64,000 nucleotides of DNA from Rhodoplanes sp. Z2-YC6860 (GTDB taxonomy: Bacteria; Pseudomonadota; Alphaproteobacteria; Rhizobiales; Xanthobacteraceae), in the NCBI RefSeq assembly GCF_001579845.1, contig NZ_CP007440.1:2998029-3062028 (forward strand). The letters run 5' to 3'. The notes beneath the pieces were generated by a model. It did not search any database and was not told where the DNA came from. It saw only the letters and a program-made list of their open reading frames with translations. The translations under genes were made by a program, and so were the position numbers. Position 1 is the stretch's first letter; each line of letters opens with the position of its first letter. Of the stretch, positions 41,882 through 51,317 are shown piece after piece.

Positions 41882-42191
41882 CCCGCGCTCCACAAATGGA
41901 CTTGAACGTCTTGAACCAAAAACCTGGACTTAAGACACTTCGGACTGTGAAAGGAAAACACCGCCCTTTGCCCGCATATTCCGAAAAGCCGGCAACATTC
42001 CCTGGCGTGCAATTGCGCATATTAACGTTTGCAGGCCGCTCCGGGCAGCCGCGCTTGATGGGCTTTGGGCCCTGTGCCATAGGACCGTGGTTGAGCACGG
42101 CCGTTTCCGAAAGTTCCGTTTTCCTGCCGCGCGTTAGGCATTGCGCCGGCTCTTTTGGGATCGTGCCCCGAAGCCGGTGGGTGGGCAGATC
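41882..42191. other. Intergenic region between the sigma gene and fabI (310 bp)
   Basis: No coding region is supported. The octamer CGCATATT occurs twice, at 41973-41980 and 42016-42023. On the minus strand GGGAATGTTGCCGG (41991-42004) is a loose match to an ECF -35 element; autoregulation of the sigma gene is possible but not shown. Confidence 0.35.
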
Positions 42192-43016
42192 ATGGCGGAA
42201 CACGCAGGTCTGATGCGCGGCAAGCGCGGCCTGATTTTAGGCGTCGCCAACAACCGCTCGTTGGCCTGGGGCATCGCCAGGGCCTGCCGCGAGCAGGGCG
42301 CCGAGCTTGGTTTCACGTATCAGGGCGACGCACTGAAAAAACGTGTGGAGCCGCTCGCCAAGGAAATCGGCGCCTGCTTGCTCGGCCATTGCGACGTGCA
42401 GGATCTGGCGAGCGTCGACGCGGTGTTCGAGGCGGCGAAGGCGAACTGGGGCACGCTCGACTTCGTCGTGCATGCGATCGCGTTTTCGGACAAGAACGAG
42501 CTCGACGGCCGCTACGTCGACACCACACCGGACAACTTCAGCAAGACGCTGTCGATCTCCTGCTATTCGTTCGTGGCGGTCGCGCAACGTGCCGAGAAGC
42601 TGATGCCGAATGGCGGCTCGCTTTTGACGCTGACCTACTACGGCGCCGAGAAATGGATTCCGCACTATAACGTCATGGGCGTGGCCAAGGCCGCGCTCGA
42701 AACCTCGGTGCGCTATCTTGCGGCTGATCTCGGGGCTAAGAAGATCCGCGTCAACGCCATCTCGTCAGGACCGATCAAGACGCTCGCGGCCTCGGGCATC
42801 GGTGACTTCCGCTATATCCTCGGTTGGACCGAGCACAACGCGCCGCTGCGGCGTACGGTGACGACCGAGGAGGTCGGCGATGCAGCGGTGTATCTTTTGT
42901 CCGACATGTCGCGCGGCGTCACCGCTGAAATCCTTCATGTCGATGCCGGCTACAACATCGTCGGTATGAAGCATCCGGAAGCGCCGGATATCGACATCAC
43001 CATGGGCAAAAGATAA
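42192..43016 (+). CDS. fabI: Enoyl-[acyl-carrier-protein] reductase
   Basis: 274 residues from ATG 42192. NADH-binding GVANNRSLAWGIA, then FVVHAIAFSDK and the catalytic pair in WIPHYNVMGVAKAALE (Y-x6-K). The end RRTVTTEEVGDAAVYLLSD and the TAEILHVDAGYNIVGM block match alphaproteobacterial FabI. It catalyses the last reduction of fatty-acid elongation and is the target of triclosan and isoniazid-like drugs. Followed at 21 bases by a phosphatase gene. Confidence 0.95.
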   Translation: MAEHAGLMRGKRGLILGVANNRSLAWGIARACREQGAELGFTYQGDALKKRVEPLAKEIGACLLGHCDVQDLASVDAVFEAAKANWGTLDFVVHAIAFSDKNELDGRYVDTTPDNFSKTLSISCYSFVAVAQRAEKLMPNGGSLLTLTYYGAEKWIPHYNVMGVAKAALETSVRYLAADLGAKKIRVNAISSGPIKTLAASGIGDFRYILGWTEHNAPLRRTVTTEEVGDAAVYLLSDMSRGVTAEILHVDAGYNIVGMKHPEAPDIDITMGKR

Positions 43017-43037
43017 AGCGGCGCAACACGAACGATC

Positions 43038-43637
43038 ATGCCGCGACCCATTCTTTATTTCGTCCGACACGGCGAGACCGACTGGAACCGGGATCGCAGG
43101 CTTCAGGGCCAGCACGACATCCCGCTCAATGCACTTGGCCGCACGCAGGCTGAGCACTGCGGCGTTCTGCTGCGCGACCTGCTCGCGCGCAACGGCCGCG
43201 CGATTGCGGACTACAATTATGTGTCGAGCCCACTCGGACGCGCGCGTGAAACCATGGAACTGATGCGCGGCGGGATGGGGCTTGAGCCTGGAGCCTATCG
43301 CACCGATGCGCGGCTGATGGAGATGTCGTTCGGCCGTTGGGAGGGGTTCACCTACGCGGAACTGCAATCGCGCGAGGCCGCGGCGCTTGCCGAACAACAG
43401 CGCGACAAATGGGGCTTCGTGCTGCCTAGCGGCGAGAGTTACGCACAGCTCGAGAAACGTGTGCAGGTCTGGTACGAGGGCCTCGAGCGCGAAACCGTGG
43501 CGGCTGCGCATGGCGGCGTTTGCCGCGTGTTAATGGCGTATATCGGCGTGGCCGAGCCCGCGGCAGCCTCGATGGGGAACATCGGCCAGGGCGTGGTCTA
43601 CGTGTTCGACGGTAAATCCATGATACGGCACGAGTGA
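43038..43637 (+). CDS. Histidine phosphatase family protein
   Basis: 199 residues. Catalytic motif FVRHGETDWN near the start (histidine in RHG), SSPLGRARETMEL with conserved arginine, and the second histidine in AAHGGVCRVL. Phosphoglycerate mutase-like family; may be a phosphatase for a sugar phosphate or related compound. It lies 21 bases downstream of fabI on the same strand and is probably co-transcribed. A terminator follows. Confidence 0.88.
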   Translation: MPRPILYFVRHGETDWNRDRRLQGQHDIPLNALGRTQAEHCGVLLRDLLARNGRAIADYNYVSSPLGRARETMELMRGGMGLEPGAYRTDARLMEMSFGRWEGFTYAELQSREAAALAEQQRDKWGFVLPSGESYAQLEKRVQVWYEGLERETVAAAHGGVCRVLMAYIGVAEPAAASMGNIGQGVVYVFDGKSMIRHE

Positions 43638-43676
43638 TCGGGAAAAGCGGGATCTGCGGCAGCGATCCCAAAAAGC

Positions 43677-43706
43677 AAAACGGCCGAACTTTCGCTCGGC
43701 CGTTTT
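43677..43706. terminator. Bidirectional terminator
   Basis: CGGCCGA (43681-43687) pairs with TCGGCCG (43696-43702) around ACTTTCGC, flanked by AAAA on the left and TTTT on the right, so it reads as a terminator on both strands. It ends the fabI/phosphatase unit on the plus strand and the lysine-rich small gene on the minus strand. Confidence 0.75.
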
Positions 43707-43780
43707 GGCGAAACACCCTTGGGTATCCCGCTTAAGACAAATGGCCATGCCGTCTCGGAAGAGACCGGCATGAAGTCCCA

Positions 43781-43831
43781 TTAGGACTTCTTCGCGGCCT
43801 TCTTCGCCTTCTTCTTCTTCTTCATCGCCAT
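43781..43831 (-). CDS. 16-residue lysine-rich microprotein
   Basis: A 17-codon gene reading MAMKKKKKAKKAAKKS and stop: ten lysines in 16 residues. AAGGA lies 9 bases before the ATG at 43831. A terminator-like hairpin at 43677 would end the message. Composition resembles the tails of bacterial histone H1-like proteins, so binding to DNA or RNA is likely if it is made. Not recognised as a named family. The clean ribosome site and terminator support it, but such short frames can be accidental. Confidence 0.5.
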   Translation of the reverse strand: MAMKKKKKAKKAAKKS

Positions 43832-44092
43832 GGTCGTATTCCTTCGGATGAGTGTTAAACCGCCGGCAGGTGGGCTCAGCCCCTTACCGTGAATAAAGAT
43901 GGCACACAGGCTTCGCTCACGCAATGGGGAAAATGAAAAAAGTGCTTATATTTCCGTAACTTAACGGACATTCAGGTTGCCATTAACCGCCGTTCAGGCA
44001 TCTGAATGGACGTTCATTTGAGTGCGCAGCGCCGACTATGCTTTGACCACGCAACGGGCGCGGGCTACCACACCGCCACAAGCAGAACTCTC

Positions 44093-45208
44093 ATGTCGTT
44101 CAATACCTTCGGCCATCTCTTTCGCGTCACGACGTTCGGCGAGAGCCACGGACCTGCCATCGGCTGCGTGGTCGATGGCTGCCCGCCGCGCATTCCGCTG
44201 ACCGAGGCCGACATCCAGCCGTACCTCGACAAGCGCCGTCCCGGGCAATCGCGCTTCACCACCCAGCGCCAGGAGCCGGACACGGTCAAAATCCTCTCCG
44301 GCGTGTTCGGCGATGAGGCGACCGGCGGCCAGGTCACGACCGGCACGCCGATCGCGCTGCTGATTGAGAACGTCGACCAACGCTCCAAGGATTACTCGGC
44401 GATCAAGGATACGTATCGCCCCGGCCACGCTGGCTACACCTATGATATCAAATACGGCCTGCAGGACTATCGCGGTGGCGGCCGCGCCTCGGCGCGCGAG
44501 ACCGCGATGCGGGTCGCGGCCGGAGCGATTGCGCGCAAGATCGTGCCGGGACTTACGGTGCGCGGCGCGCTGATCCAGATGGGCAGTGAGACCATCGACC
44601 GCAATTCCTGGGATTGGGATGAGGTCGAACGCAATCCGTTCTTCTGCCCCGACGCCAAGGCCGCGGTGCGTTTCGCGGATTATCTCGATGGCGTGCGCAA
44701 GAAGGGCTCGTCGGTCGGCGCAGTGATCGAGGTCGTCGCCGAGGGCGTGCCGCCTGGTCTCGGCGCGCCGATTTACGGCAAGCTCGACGGCGATCTTGCA
44801 GGAGCCATCATGGGCATCAACGCCGTGAAAGGTGTCGAGATCGGCGCGGGCTTTGGCGCAGCGACCCTCAGCGGCGAAGATAACGCCGACGAGATGCGGA
44901 TGGGCAACGACGGCAAGCCGCGATTTCTATCCAACAACGCGGGCGGCATCCTCGGCGGCATCTCGACCGGGCAGTCGGTGGTGGTGCGCTTTGCCGTGAA
45001 GCCCACTTCGTCGATCCTGACGCCGCGCAAGACCGTCGACCGCTACGGAAATGAGACTGAGGTGGTCACCAAGGGCCGTCACGACCCATGCGTCGGGCTC
45101 CGGGCGGTCCCCATCGGCGAGGCCATGGTCGCCTGCGTCATCGCCGATCATTATCTACGTCATCGAGGTCAGGTCGGCGAGCCGTTGGCTTGGCCGTTCA
45201 CGAAATAA
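44093..45208 (+). CDS. aroC: Chorismate synthase
   Basis: 371 residues from ATG 44093 ([20 protein letters not shown]). The signature blocks are present: [39 protein letters not shown] and [17 protein letters not shown]. It converts 5-enolpyruvylshikimate-3-phosphate to chorismate with reduced FMN. Codons upstream to 44006 are open but do not resemble the family. ribB begins 15 bases downstream; the flavin supply and chorismate synthase link is a known need but co-transcription is only inferred. Confidence 0.95.
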   Translation: MSFNTFGHLFRVTTFGESHGPAIGCVVDGCPPRIPLTEADIQPYLDKRRPGQSRFTTQRQEPDTVKILSGVFGDEATGGQVTTGTPIALLIENVDQRSKDYSAIKDTYRPGHAGYTYDIKYGLQDYRGGGRASARETAMRVAAGAIARKIVPGLTVRGALIQMGSETIDRNSWDWDEVERNPFFCPDAKAAVRFADYLDGVRKKGSSVGAVIEVVAEGVPPGLGAPIYGKLDGDLAGAIMGINAVKGVEIGAGFGAATLSGEDNADEMRMGNDGKPRFLSNNAGGILGGISTGQSVVVRFAVKPTSSILTPRKTVDRYGNETEVVTKGRHDPCVGLRAVPIGEAMVACVIADHYLRHRGQVGEPLAWPFTK

Positions 45209-45223
45209 GCGGGTGAGGTCGTC

Positions 45224-46315
45224 TTGGTAATCGAAAGTCACGAACAGATAGAAGCGGCCATAGCCGCCTTTGCCCGGGGCGAGATAGTCGTCGTCACCGA
45301 CGACGACGACCGCGAGAACGAAGGCGATCTGTTCGTTGCAGGCTCTCTCTGCACCCCTGAGAAGATGGCCTTCATCATCCGTCACACCTCGGGCATCGTC
45401 TGCGCGCCGCTCTCGGCCGGCGAGGCGCGGCGGCTGCATCTCGATCCGATGGTGGCAGCGAACGATGCGCCGCTCGGCACGGCCTTCACCGTCACGATCG
45501 ACGTCCGCCACGGGCTCACCACGGGCATCTCCGCGGAAGAGCGCACCAACACCGTGCGCGCGCTGGCCAACAGCAACAGCGGTGCGAATGATTTCGTCCG
45601 GCCGGGCCACGTCTTTCCGCTGGTCGCGAAAGAGGGCGGCGTGCTGATGCGCTCGGGCCATACCGAGGCCTGCATCGATCTCTGCCGTCTGGCGGAGCTT
45701 CCGCCGGTGGGTGTGCTGTCCGAGCTGATGAACGACGATGGCACCGTGATGCGCGGTCCGCAGGTTGCGGCCTTCGCGCAGAAGCACAAGCTCGCGCAGA
45801 TCTCGATCGCCGATCTGATCTCCTATCGCCAAGCGCGCGAGAAACTGGTCCGGCGCGTCGCCGAATTCCCGGTGAAGAGCGAGATCGGCACGCTGAACGG
45901 TTACGCCTACCTGACGCCGTTTGACTCCGTGAACCACATGGCCGTCGTTTACGGCAAGATCGGCGATGGCAAGAACGTTCTGACCCGTCTGCACCGCGCC
46001 GACATCATCCGCGACGTGTTTGGCGGCGCCAACCCGGTGCACTCGGCGATGCAACGCCTCAAGCAGGAGGGCCGCGGCGTCATCGTGGTGCTGCGCGACG
46101 GCACCGCAGGCGTTCCAATGAACACCATTCCGTCGCTCGATACGAGCTCGGAGGCCGCGCGCACGCGGCAGTGGCGCGAGGTCGGTCTCGGTGCGCAAAT
46201 TCTCAAGGACCTCGGCATCTCCTCGATCCGCTTGCTCACTTCGGCGCGCTTCACCTATGTGGGCCTCGCGGGCTTCGGCATCGAGATCACCGAGACCGAA
46301 ACCACGGACAGTTGA
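45224..46315 (+). CDS. ribB: 3,4-dihydroxy-2-butanone 4-phosphate synthase with degenerate GTP cyclohydrolase II tail (RibBX)
   Basis: 363 residues from TTG 45224, with GAGG 5 bases upstream. The RibB half has DDDDRENEGD (27-35) and RSGHTEACIDLCRLA (H146). The C-terminal 150 residues keep the RibA fold outline (LTPFDSVNHMAVVYG, RLHRADIIRDVFGG) but lack the zinc-binding cysteines of real GTP cyclohydrolase II (the usual SEC and CxC segments read RADIIRD and NPVHSAM). This is the alphaproteobacterial RibBX form: only the first reaction is expected, in riboflavin synthesis. Confidence 0.9.
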   Translation: MVIESHEQIEAAIAAFARGEIVVVTDDDDRENEGDLFVAGSLCTPEKMAFIIRHTSGIVCAPLSAGEARRLHLDPMVAANDAPLGTAFTVTIDVRHGLTTGISAEERTNTVRALANSNSGANDFVRPGHVFPLVAKEGGVLMRSGHTEACIDLCRLAELPPVGVLSELMNDDGTVMRGPQVAAFAQKHKLAQISIADLISYRQAREKLVRRVAEFPVKSEIGTLNGYAYLTPFDSVNHMAVVYGKIGDGKNVLTRLHRADIIRDVFGGANPVHSAMQRLKQEGRGVIVVLRDGTAGVPMNTIPSLDTSSEAARTRQWREVGLGAQILKDLGISSIRLLTSARFTYVGLAGFGIEITETETTDS

Positions 46316-46395
46316 ACCGCGGTCCGATCGCTCCGGCTTCCCCTGGTGGCCGACGCGTGTCACCATGATCCAGGCTGGTGATTGCGGAGGCTCGC

Positions 46396-47241
46396 ATGCG
46401 ATGGCGTCTGTTGGCGTTTTCCATCATCGCGGTGCTTTCGGCCGCGGCTGCTGCAAGCTTCGGCATCGCCGCGCCTTCAGGCCCGCAAATCATCGCACAG
46501 GGCACGCCCTCGGCCGCGACACCGGTCGACGTCGAGGTCGTTCTCGCAGTCGACGTGTCCTACTCAATGGACCCCGACGAGCAGCAGCTGCAGCGCGAAG
46601 GCTATATGGCTGCGATCACGTCGCGGGATTTCCTGCAGGCGGTCAAGCAGGGCATGAACGGCCGCATCGCGTTGACTTATGTCGAGTGGGCCGGCTCGCA
46701 TCACCAGCAGATCATCGTGCCGTGGCGGCTGATTGACGGGCCGGAAACTGCCGATGCCTTCGCCGCCGACATCGGCCGCGCCCGCTACACGCGCGCCTCG
46801 CGCACCTCGATCTCCTCGGCGCTGCTGTTCGCTGCGCCGTTGTTCGAGGGCAGCGGCTATCGTGGCGTCCGGCGCGTGATCGACGTGTCGGGCGACGGCG
46901 TCAACAACAACGGGCCGGTGGTCACCGTGGCACGCGACGAGGTGCTGGCCAAGGGCATCACCATCAACGGGTTGCCGGTCATGCTCAAGCGCCCGAACAT
47001 CAGCACGCTCGATATCGATCAGCTCGACGTCTACTACGAAGACTGCGTGATCGGCGGGCCCGGCTCGTTCGTGATTCCAATCAAGGAGCGCGACCAGTTC
47101 AAGGAGGCGATCCGCACCAAGCTCGTTCTGGAGATTGCGGGACGCCGGCCCGAGCGTCCGGTCGTGCCGGCCGCGGCCGCCGCGCCGCGTGTCTCCTGCA
47201 CCATCGGCGAGCGGCTGTGGCAGGAGCGCTGGGGCAACTAG
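46396..47241 (+). CDS. DUF1194 protein with von Willebrand A domain, exported
   Basis: 281 residues from ATG 46396 (GGAGG 5 bases upstream). Signal peptide 1-30 (ends FGIA). The VWA metal site is LAVDVSYSMDPDE (D-x-S-x-S), with later T in ASRTSISSA and D in VIDVSGDGVNNNG. The family is a periplasmic VWA protein found in alphaproteobacteria with unknown role; the site binds Mg2+ and usually a protein partner. It is followed 36 bases on by a FAD monooxygenase. Confidence 0.87.
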   Translation: MRWRLLAFSIIAVLSAAAAASFGIAAPSGPQIIAQGTPSAATPVDVEVVLAVDVSYSMDPDEQQLQREGYMAAITSRDFLQAVKQGMNGRIALTYVEWAGSHHQQIIVPWRLIDGPETADAFAADIGRARYTRASRTSISSALLFAAPLFEGSGYRGVRRVIDVSGDGVNNNGPVVTVARDEVLAKGITINGLPVMLKRPNISTLDIDQLDVYYEDCVIGGPGSFVIPIKERDQFKEAIRTKLVLEIAGRRPERPVVPAAAAAPRVSCTIGERLWQERWGN

Positions 47242-47276
47242 CCCCGCAATCTTGCCGGATGGGAATTCGCCGGACG

Positions 47277-48404
47277 ATGGGACAAATTCAACGCGTGTTG
47301 ATCGCAGGTGGCGGCATCGCCGGCATGTCGCTCGCCATTGCGCTTCAGCGCGTTGGGATTTCAGCGACGATCGTCGAGATCGATCCGGGCTGGCGTGTCT
47401 ATGGCGCAGGCATCACCATCACAGGGCCGAGCCTGCGCGCCTTCGATAAACTGGGTCTGCTCGATCGGATCGTGGCCGAGGGGTACTGCTACAACGCCAC
47501 GCGCATCTGCGGCGCGGACGGCAGCGTGATCGTTCCGTCGCGTGTCGTCGGGCGGCCGCTTGGCGAGCATATCCCGAACAGTGGTGGCATCCTCCGGCCA
47601 GTTCTTCACCGAATTCTCTCCGAGGCGACACGGGCATCGGGCGCGGCAGTTCGGCTTGGTGTTTCGGTGGCACGGTTTGAGCAGCGCGATGAAGGCGTAT
47701 CAGCCGTTTTGAGCGACGGCGCTGAGTTCAGCGCCGATCTTGTGATCGGTGCGGACGGCATTCATTCGGGAATGCGCGAGATGCTGTTTCCCGATGCGCC
47801 GGCACCCGCGTTGACCGGGCAGGGCTGCTGGCGTGCGGTGGTGCCGCGGCCGGACGAGATCGACTGCGCTCATGTCTATGTCGGCGGCCCGGTGAAGGCC
47901 GGCATCACGCCGGTGTCTCGGACCGAGATGTATCTCTTTCTGCTGCAGCACGTGCCGGATAATCCACGCATGCCGGAGGAGCGCTTTCCGGCGCTGCTGG
48001 CCGAGCAGCTTCGCGGCTTTGGCGGCGCGCTCGGCGATATCCGAGACGCGCTCGGCCCGGCATCGCGCATCAATTACCGGCCGCTGGAAAAGCTCCTGCT
48101 GCCGCCGCCTTGGCATCGCGGTCGCGCCGTGCTGATTGGCGACGCCGCGCATGCCACCACGCCGCATCTGGCGTCCGGCGCGGGCCTTGCCGTCGAGGAT
48201 GGGCTGGTGCTGGCCGATCTTCTATCGTCCGACTTGGCGCTCGATGACGCGCTCGCACAGTTCACCGCCCGGCGTTATGACCGTTGCCGCATGGTGGTGG
48301 AGAATTCGGTGCGGCTCGGGGAGCTGGAAATGGGCCGGGCCGCCGGCGAAGAACAGGCCGCCCTGCAGAGAAGTTCGATGCTGGCACTCAACGCGCCGAT
48401 TTAA
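47277..48404 (+). CDS. FAD-dependent monooxygenase
   Basis: 375 residues from ATG 47277; an ATG at 47259 is also in frame. Rossmann motif [16 protein letters not shown], the DG motif in [15 protein letters not shown], and [16 protein letters not shown], as in aromatic hydroxylases of the PHBH type. No reliable hint to the substrate. Its 3' end overlaps the convergent RNA methyltransferase by 4 bases. Confidence 0.87.
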   Translation: MGQIQRVLIAGGGIAGMSLAIALQRVGISATIVEIDPGWRVYGAGITITGPSLRAFDKLGLLDRIVAEGYCYNATRICGADGSVIVPSRVVGRPLGEHIPNSGGILRPVLHRILSEATRASGAAVRLGVSVARFEQRDEGVSAVLSDGAEFSADLVIGADGIHSGMREMLFPDAPAPALTGQGCWRAVVPRPDEIDCAHVYVGGPVKAGITPVSRTEMYLFLLQHVPDNPRMPEERFPALLAEQLRGFGGALGDIRDALGPASRINYRPLEKLLLPPPWHRGRAVLIGDAAHATTPHLASGAGLAVEDGLVLADLLSSDLALDDALAQFTARRYDRCRMVVENSVRLGELEMGRAAGEEQAALQRSSMLALNAPI

Positions 48405-49642
48405 GCGCGTTCCAGCAGCGCCACGATCTCGATATGAGCGGAGTGCTTGAACTGATCGACGGGCGTTACCGTGCCGAGACGGTAGCCGCCGTCGACGAGC
48501 AGGCGCATGTCGCGGGCGAAGGTCGCGACATTGCACGACACCGCGACGATCCGCGGCACCTCGCTTTTCGCGAGCTCGCGGGCCTGCGCCTCCGCGCCCT
48601 GACGCGGTGGATCGAACACGACCGTGTCAAAGCGTTTGAGCTCTTGGCCGACGAGCGGCCGGCGGAACAGGTCGCGCGCTTCGGTGTCGACCGGCTTGAG
48701 CCCTGAGGTGGCAGCGGCTGCGGCCTTCAGCGCGGTGGTTGCCGCGGCATCGGAATCGAAGGCGGCGACTCGCATGCGCTCGGCGAGCCGCAGTGCAAAC
48801 GGCCCGAGGCCGCAGAACAGGTCGGCCGCGAGCTTCCCGCGCGCGATATGACCATCGACCAGCCGGGCGAGGACCTCTTCGCCGGCCACGGTCGCCTGAA
48901 GGAACGCACCCGGCGGCAATGTCACGCGCGCCCGGCCCATCATCACGGTCGGCGCCGCGCGCTGCGCCACCAGTTCGCCGTGACGGGTCAGCCGGGCTAG
49001 CCGATGCTTGCCGGTGGCCTGTGCCAGCGCGGTCATCCGCGCGGGGTTGAGCGCGCCCGAGCCGCGCACATCCATGTCGATGCCCGCCTCGGTCGCAGTC
49101 ACCTGGATGTCGAGCGGCTTCTTTTCAGGCTTGAGGATTTCGGACACTGCCCAGGCCGCGGCGAGAGCGCCGTCGAGGGCAGGGGTCAGGATCGGACAAC
49201 GATCGATCGCCACGATGTGGTGCGCACGCGGCGCGGCGAAACCGACCTCGATGATGTCATGGGTGCCGCGCCGCGCATGGAACGTGGCGCGGCGGCGGCC
49301 TTCGCCGTGGGCATCGATCAGGTCGGCGACCGGCGCCTTGAGGCCGGCCTGCTGGAGCGCGGTCACGACCAGATCGCGTTTCCATTCGCGATAGCGCGCC
49401 TCGCTCCAATGCTGGATCGCGCAGCCGCCACAGACGCCGAAATGCTGGCAGAACGGCTCGATGCGCTCGGGGCTCGGCGTATCGACGCGCAGGAGATGGC
49501 GGCGGTCCGGATGGCCCGGCACGCGCTCGACCTCGACGGTCTCGCCAGGCAGCGCATAGGCCACGAACACCGGGCCATCCGGCGTGTCGGCCGCGCCGTC
49601 GCCGCGGTGGGCGATGTGATCGATAACGAGGCGTTCGGTCAT
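48401..49642 (-). CDS. RNA uracil-5 methyltransferase (RumA/TrmA family)
   Basis: 413 residues. N-terminal TRAM-like beta domain, then the iron-sulfur motif [16 protein letters not shown]-binding [26 protein letters not shown] and the catalytic cysteine in [14 protein letters not shown]. The iron-sulfur cluster points to the RlmD/RlmC side of the family, which methylates 23S rRNA uridines at C5. Which uridine is modified cannot be read here. Confidence 0.9.
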   Translation of the reverse strand: MTERLVIDHIAHRGDGAADTPDGPVFVAYALPGETVEVERVPGHPDRRHLLRVDTPSPERIEPFCQHFGVCGGCAIQHWSEARYREWKRDLVVTALQQAGLKAPVADLIDAHGEGRRRATFHARRGTHDIIEVGFAAPRAHHIVAIDRCPILTPALDGALAAAWAVSEILKPEKKPLDIQVTATEAGIDMDVRGSGALNPARMTALAQATGKHRLARLTRHGELVAQRAAPTVMMGRARVTLPPGAFLQATVAGEEVLARLVDGHIARGKLAADLFCGLGPFALRLAERMRVAAFDSDAAATTALKAAAAATSGLKPVDTEARDLFRRPLVGQELKRFDTVVFDPPRQGAEAQARELAKSEVPRIVAVSCNVATFARDMRLLVDGGYRLGTVTPVDQFKHSAHIEIVALLERA

Positions 49643-49669
49643 TGACCTGAATTTCTGCGGACGAGCGCC

Positions 49670-51091
49670 TCACTTAGCGGAGGCCACGTCCGGAAGATAG
49701 CCGCGCCGGGTCAGCAAGTGGAAGCGCCGGATCAAGAGGATCGCGTAGACCATCAGCCCGATCGACAGGCCGATCCAGATTCCGGCCGGGCCATAATCCA
49801 GAGCGAAGCCAAGCCCCCAGCACGCGGAGAATCCGATCACCCAGAAGCAGATCGCGGCGAACAGGAGCGGCATGCGCGTGTCGTTGAGCCCGCGCAGTGC
49901 GCCGACTGCGACGGTTTGCACGCCATCGGCGATGAAGAAGCTCGCTCCGACGGCCAGCAGCAGCGCGGCAAGTTGAAGCGTCGTGTCCGATGCGGGCGTG
50001 TCGAGCCCGAGGAACAGCAGCGGAATGAATTGGCGCACGAGCGCAACCAGCAGAGTCATCGCCGCCATGAACGCCATGCCCAGCGCGATGGCGGTCATGC
50101 CTGCGCGCCGTGTCGCCTCCTTGTCGCGCCGGCCGACCGCATGGCCGACCCGTGTGGTCGCCGCCATCGACACGCCGAACGGCACCATGAACAGGATCGA
50201 CGCCGTCGTGAGCGCGATCTGATGCGCGGCGAGCGCTTCGGTGCCGATCAGGCCCATCAGCAGGGCAGCCGCGGCAAATAAGCCGAATTCCAACAGCATG
50301 GTGCCCGAGATCGGCGCGCCGATCGCGAGCAGACGGCCGAACAGCGACCAATCCGGCCGCCAGAAACGGCCGAGCACGTGGAATTTCTTGAACGGCCGGC
50401 AGGTGGTGCAGACCCACACCGCGGCGATGCACATGCAGAGGTTGATGATGGCGGTGCCAAGCCCGGCGCCGAACATCTCCAGTCGCGGCAGGCCGAACTC
50501 GCCGTAGATGAGCGCATAGGCCAGCGCGGTGTTGGCCGGGATCGCAACGAGCGTGATCCAAAGCCCGGGCTCCGGGCGGTTGACCGACTGCATGAAGCCG
50601 CGCAGCGCGATGAACCACCAAGCCGGCACGATGCACCAGGCGAGTCCGTGCAGATAGCTCGCGGCGAGCTTTGCCGCCTCGGGCGTCTGGCCGAGCGCGA
50701 GCAGCATCTGCTCGCCGTAGAGCTGCGACATTGTCACGGGCACGCCGAGCAACGTCGCGGCCCAGAGGCCTGCGCGCAGGGCACGGCGAACCATGCGCGG
50801 ATCGCGCGCTCCGAAGGCCTGTGAGGCAAGCGGCGACACCGCTGAAACCAGACCCATGCCGACAATGAAAAACGCAAACAAAATGGTGTGAGCGAGCGCG
50901 GACGCCGCCACCACCTGATTGCCGAGCCGGCCGAGCAGGGCGAGGTCGCCCGTCATCATCGCGACCTGGCCGAGTTGCGTGAGCGCAATCGGCAGCGCGA
51001 GCTTGACCGTCTCGATCAACTCGTCGCGCCAGATCGTTCGGCTCGCGGAGGCAGGCGCCGCGCCCGCGAGGGCTTGTTCGGGCATCGTCAT
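49670..51091 (-). CDS. MATE family multidrug efflux transporter
   Basis: 473 residues from ATG 51091; ATG 51085 is also possible, and neither has a strong ribosome site. Twelve hydrophobic segments in two halves are visible, with IALTQLGQVAMMTGDLALLGRL and the mirrored APISGTMLLEFGLFAAAALLM half. These are typical of NorM-type Na+/H+-driven drug exporters. It lies 27 bases upstream of the RNA methyltransferase gene on the same strand, so they may be co-transcribed. Confidence 0.88.
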   Translation of the reverse strand: MTMPEQALAGAAPASASRTIWRDELIETVKLALPIALTQLGQVAMMTGDLALLGRLGNQVVAASALAHTILFAFFIVGMGLVSAVSPLASQAFGARDPRMVRRALRAGLWAATLLGVPVTMSQLYGEQMLLALGQTPEAAKLAASYLHGLAWCIVPAWWFIALRGFMQSVNRPEPGLWITLVAIPANTALAYALIYGEFGLPRLEMFGAGLGTAIINLCMCIAAVWVCTTCRPFKKFHVLGRFWRPDWSLFGRLLAIGAPISGTMLLEFGLFAAAALLMGLIGTEALAAHQIALTTASILFMVPFGVSMAATTRVGHAVGRRDKEATRRAGMTAIALGMAFMAAMTLLVALVRQFIPLLFLGLDTPASDTTLQLAALLLAVGASFFIADGVQTVAVGALRGLNDTRMPLLFAAICFWVIGFSACWGLGFALDYGPAGIWIGLSIGLMVYAILLIRRFHLLTRRGYLPDVASAK

Positions 51092-51317
51092 GATTTGGGC
51101 CGTCAGTCCTCGAAAGCCAAATCTGCTCAAGGCAGTTGGCTCGAGGCGCGCCTGAGTAAGTATCGATCGTGGAGAAATTGGGAAGGCGCACGCGGCAATC
51201 GGGCGCGCCAAATCAATGTCGCGTGACGAAGAGGTCACAAAACGGCGGTCAAATCGATCGTGCTGATGCTTCGATCAACGATGAGAATGTCTGGCGCGCG
51301 GGAATGCGCGCCAACTG

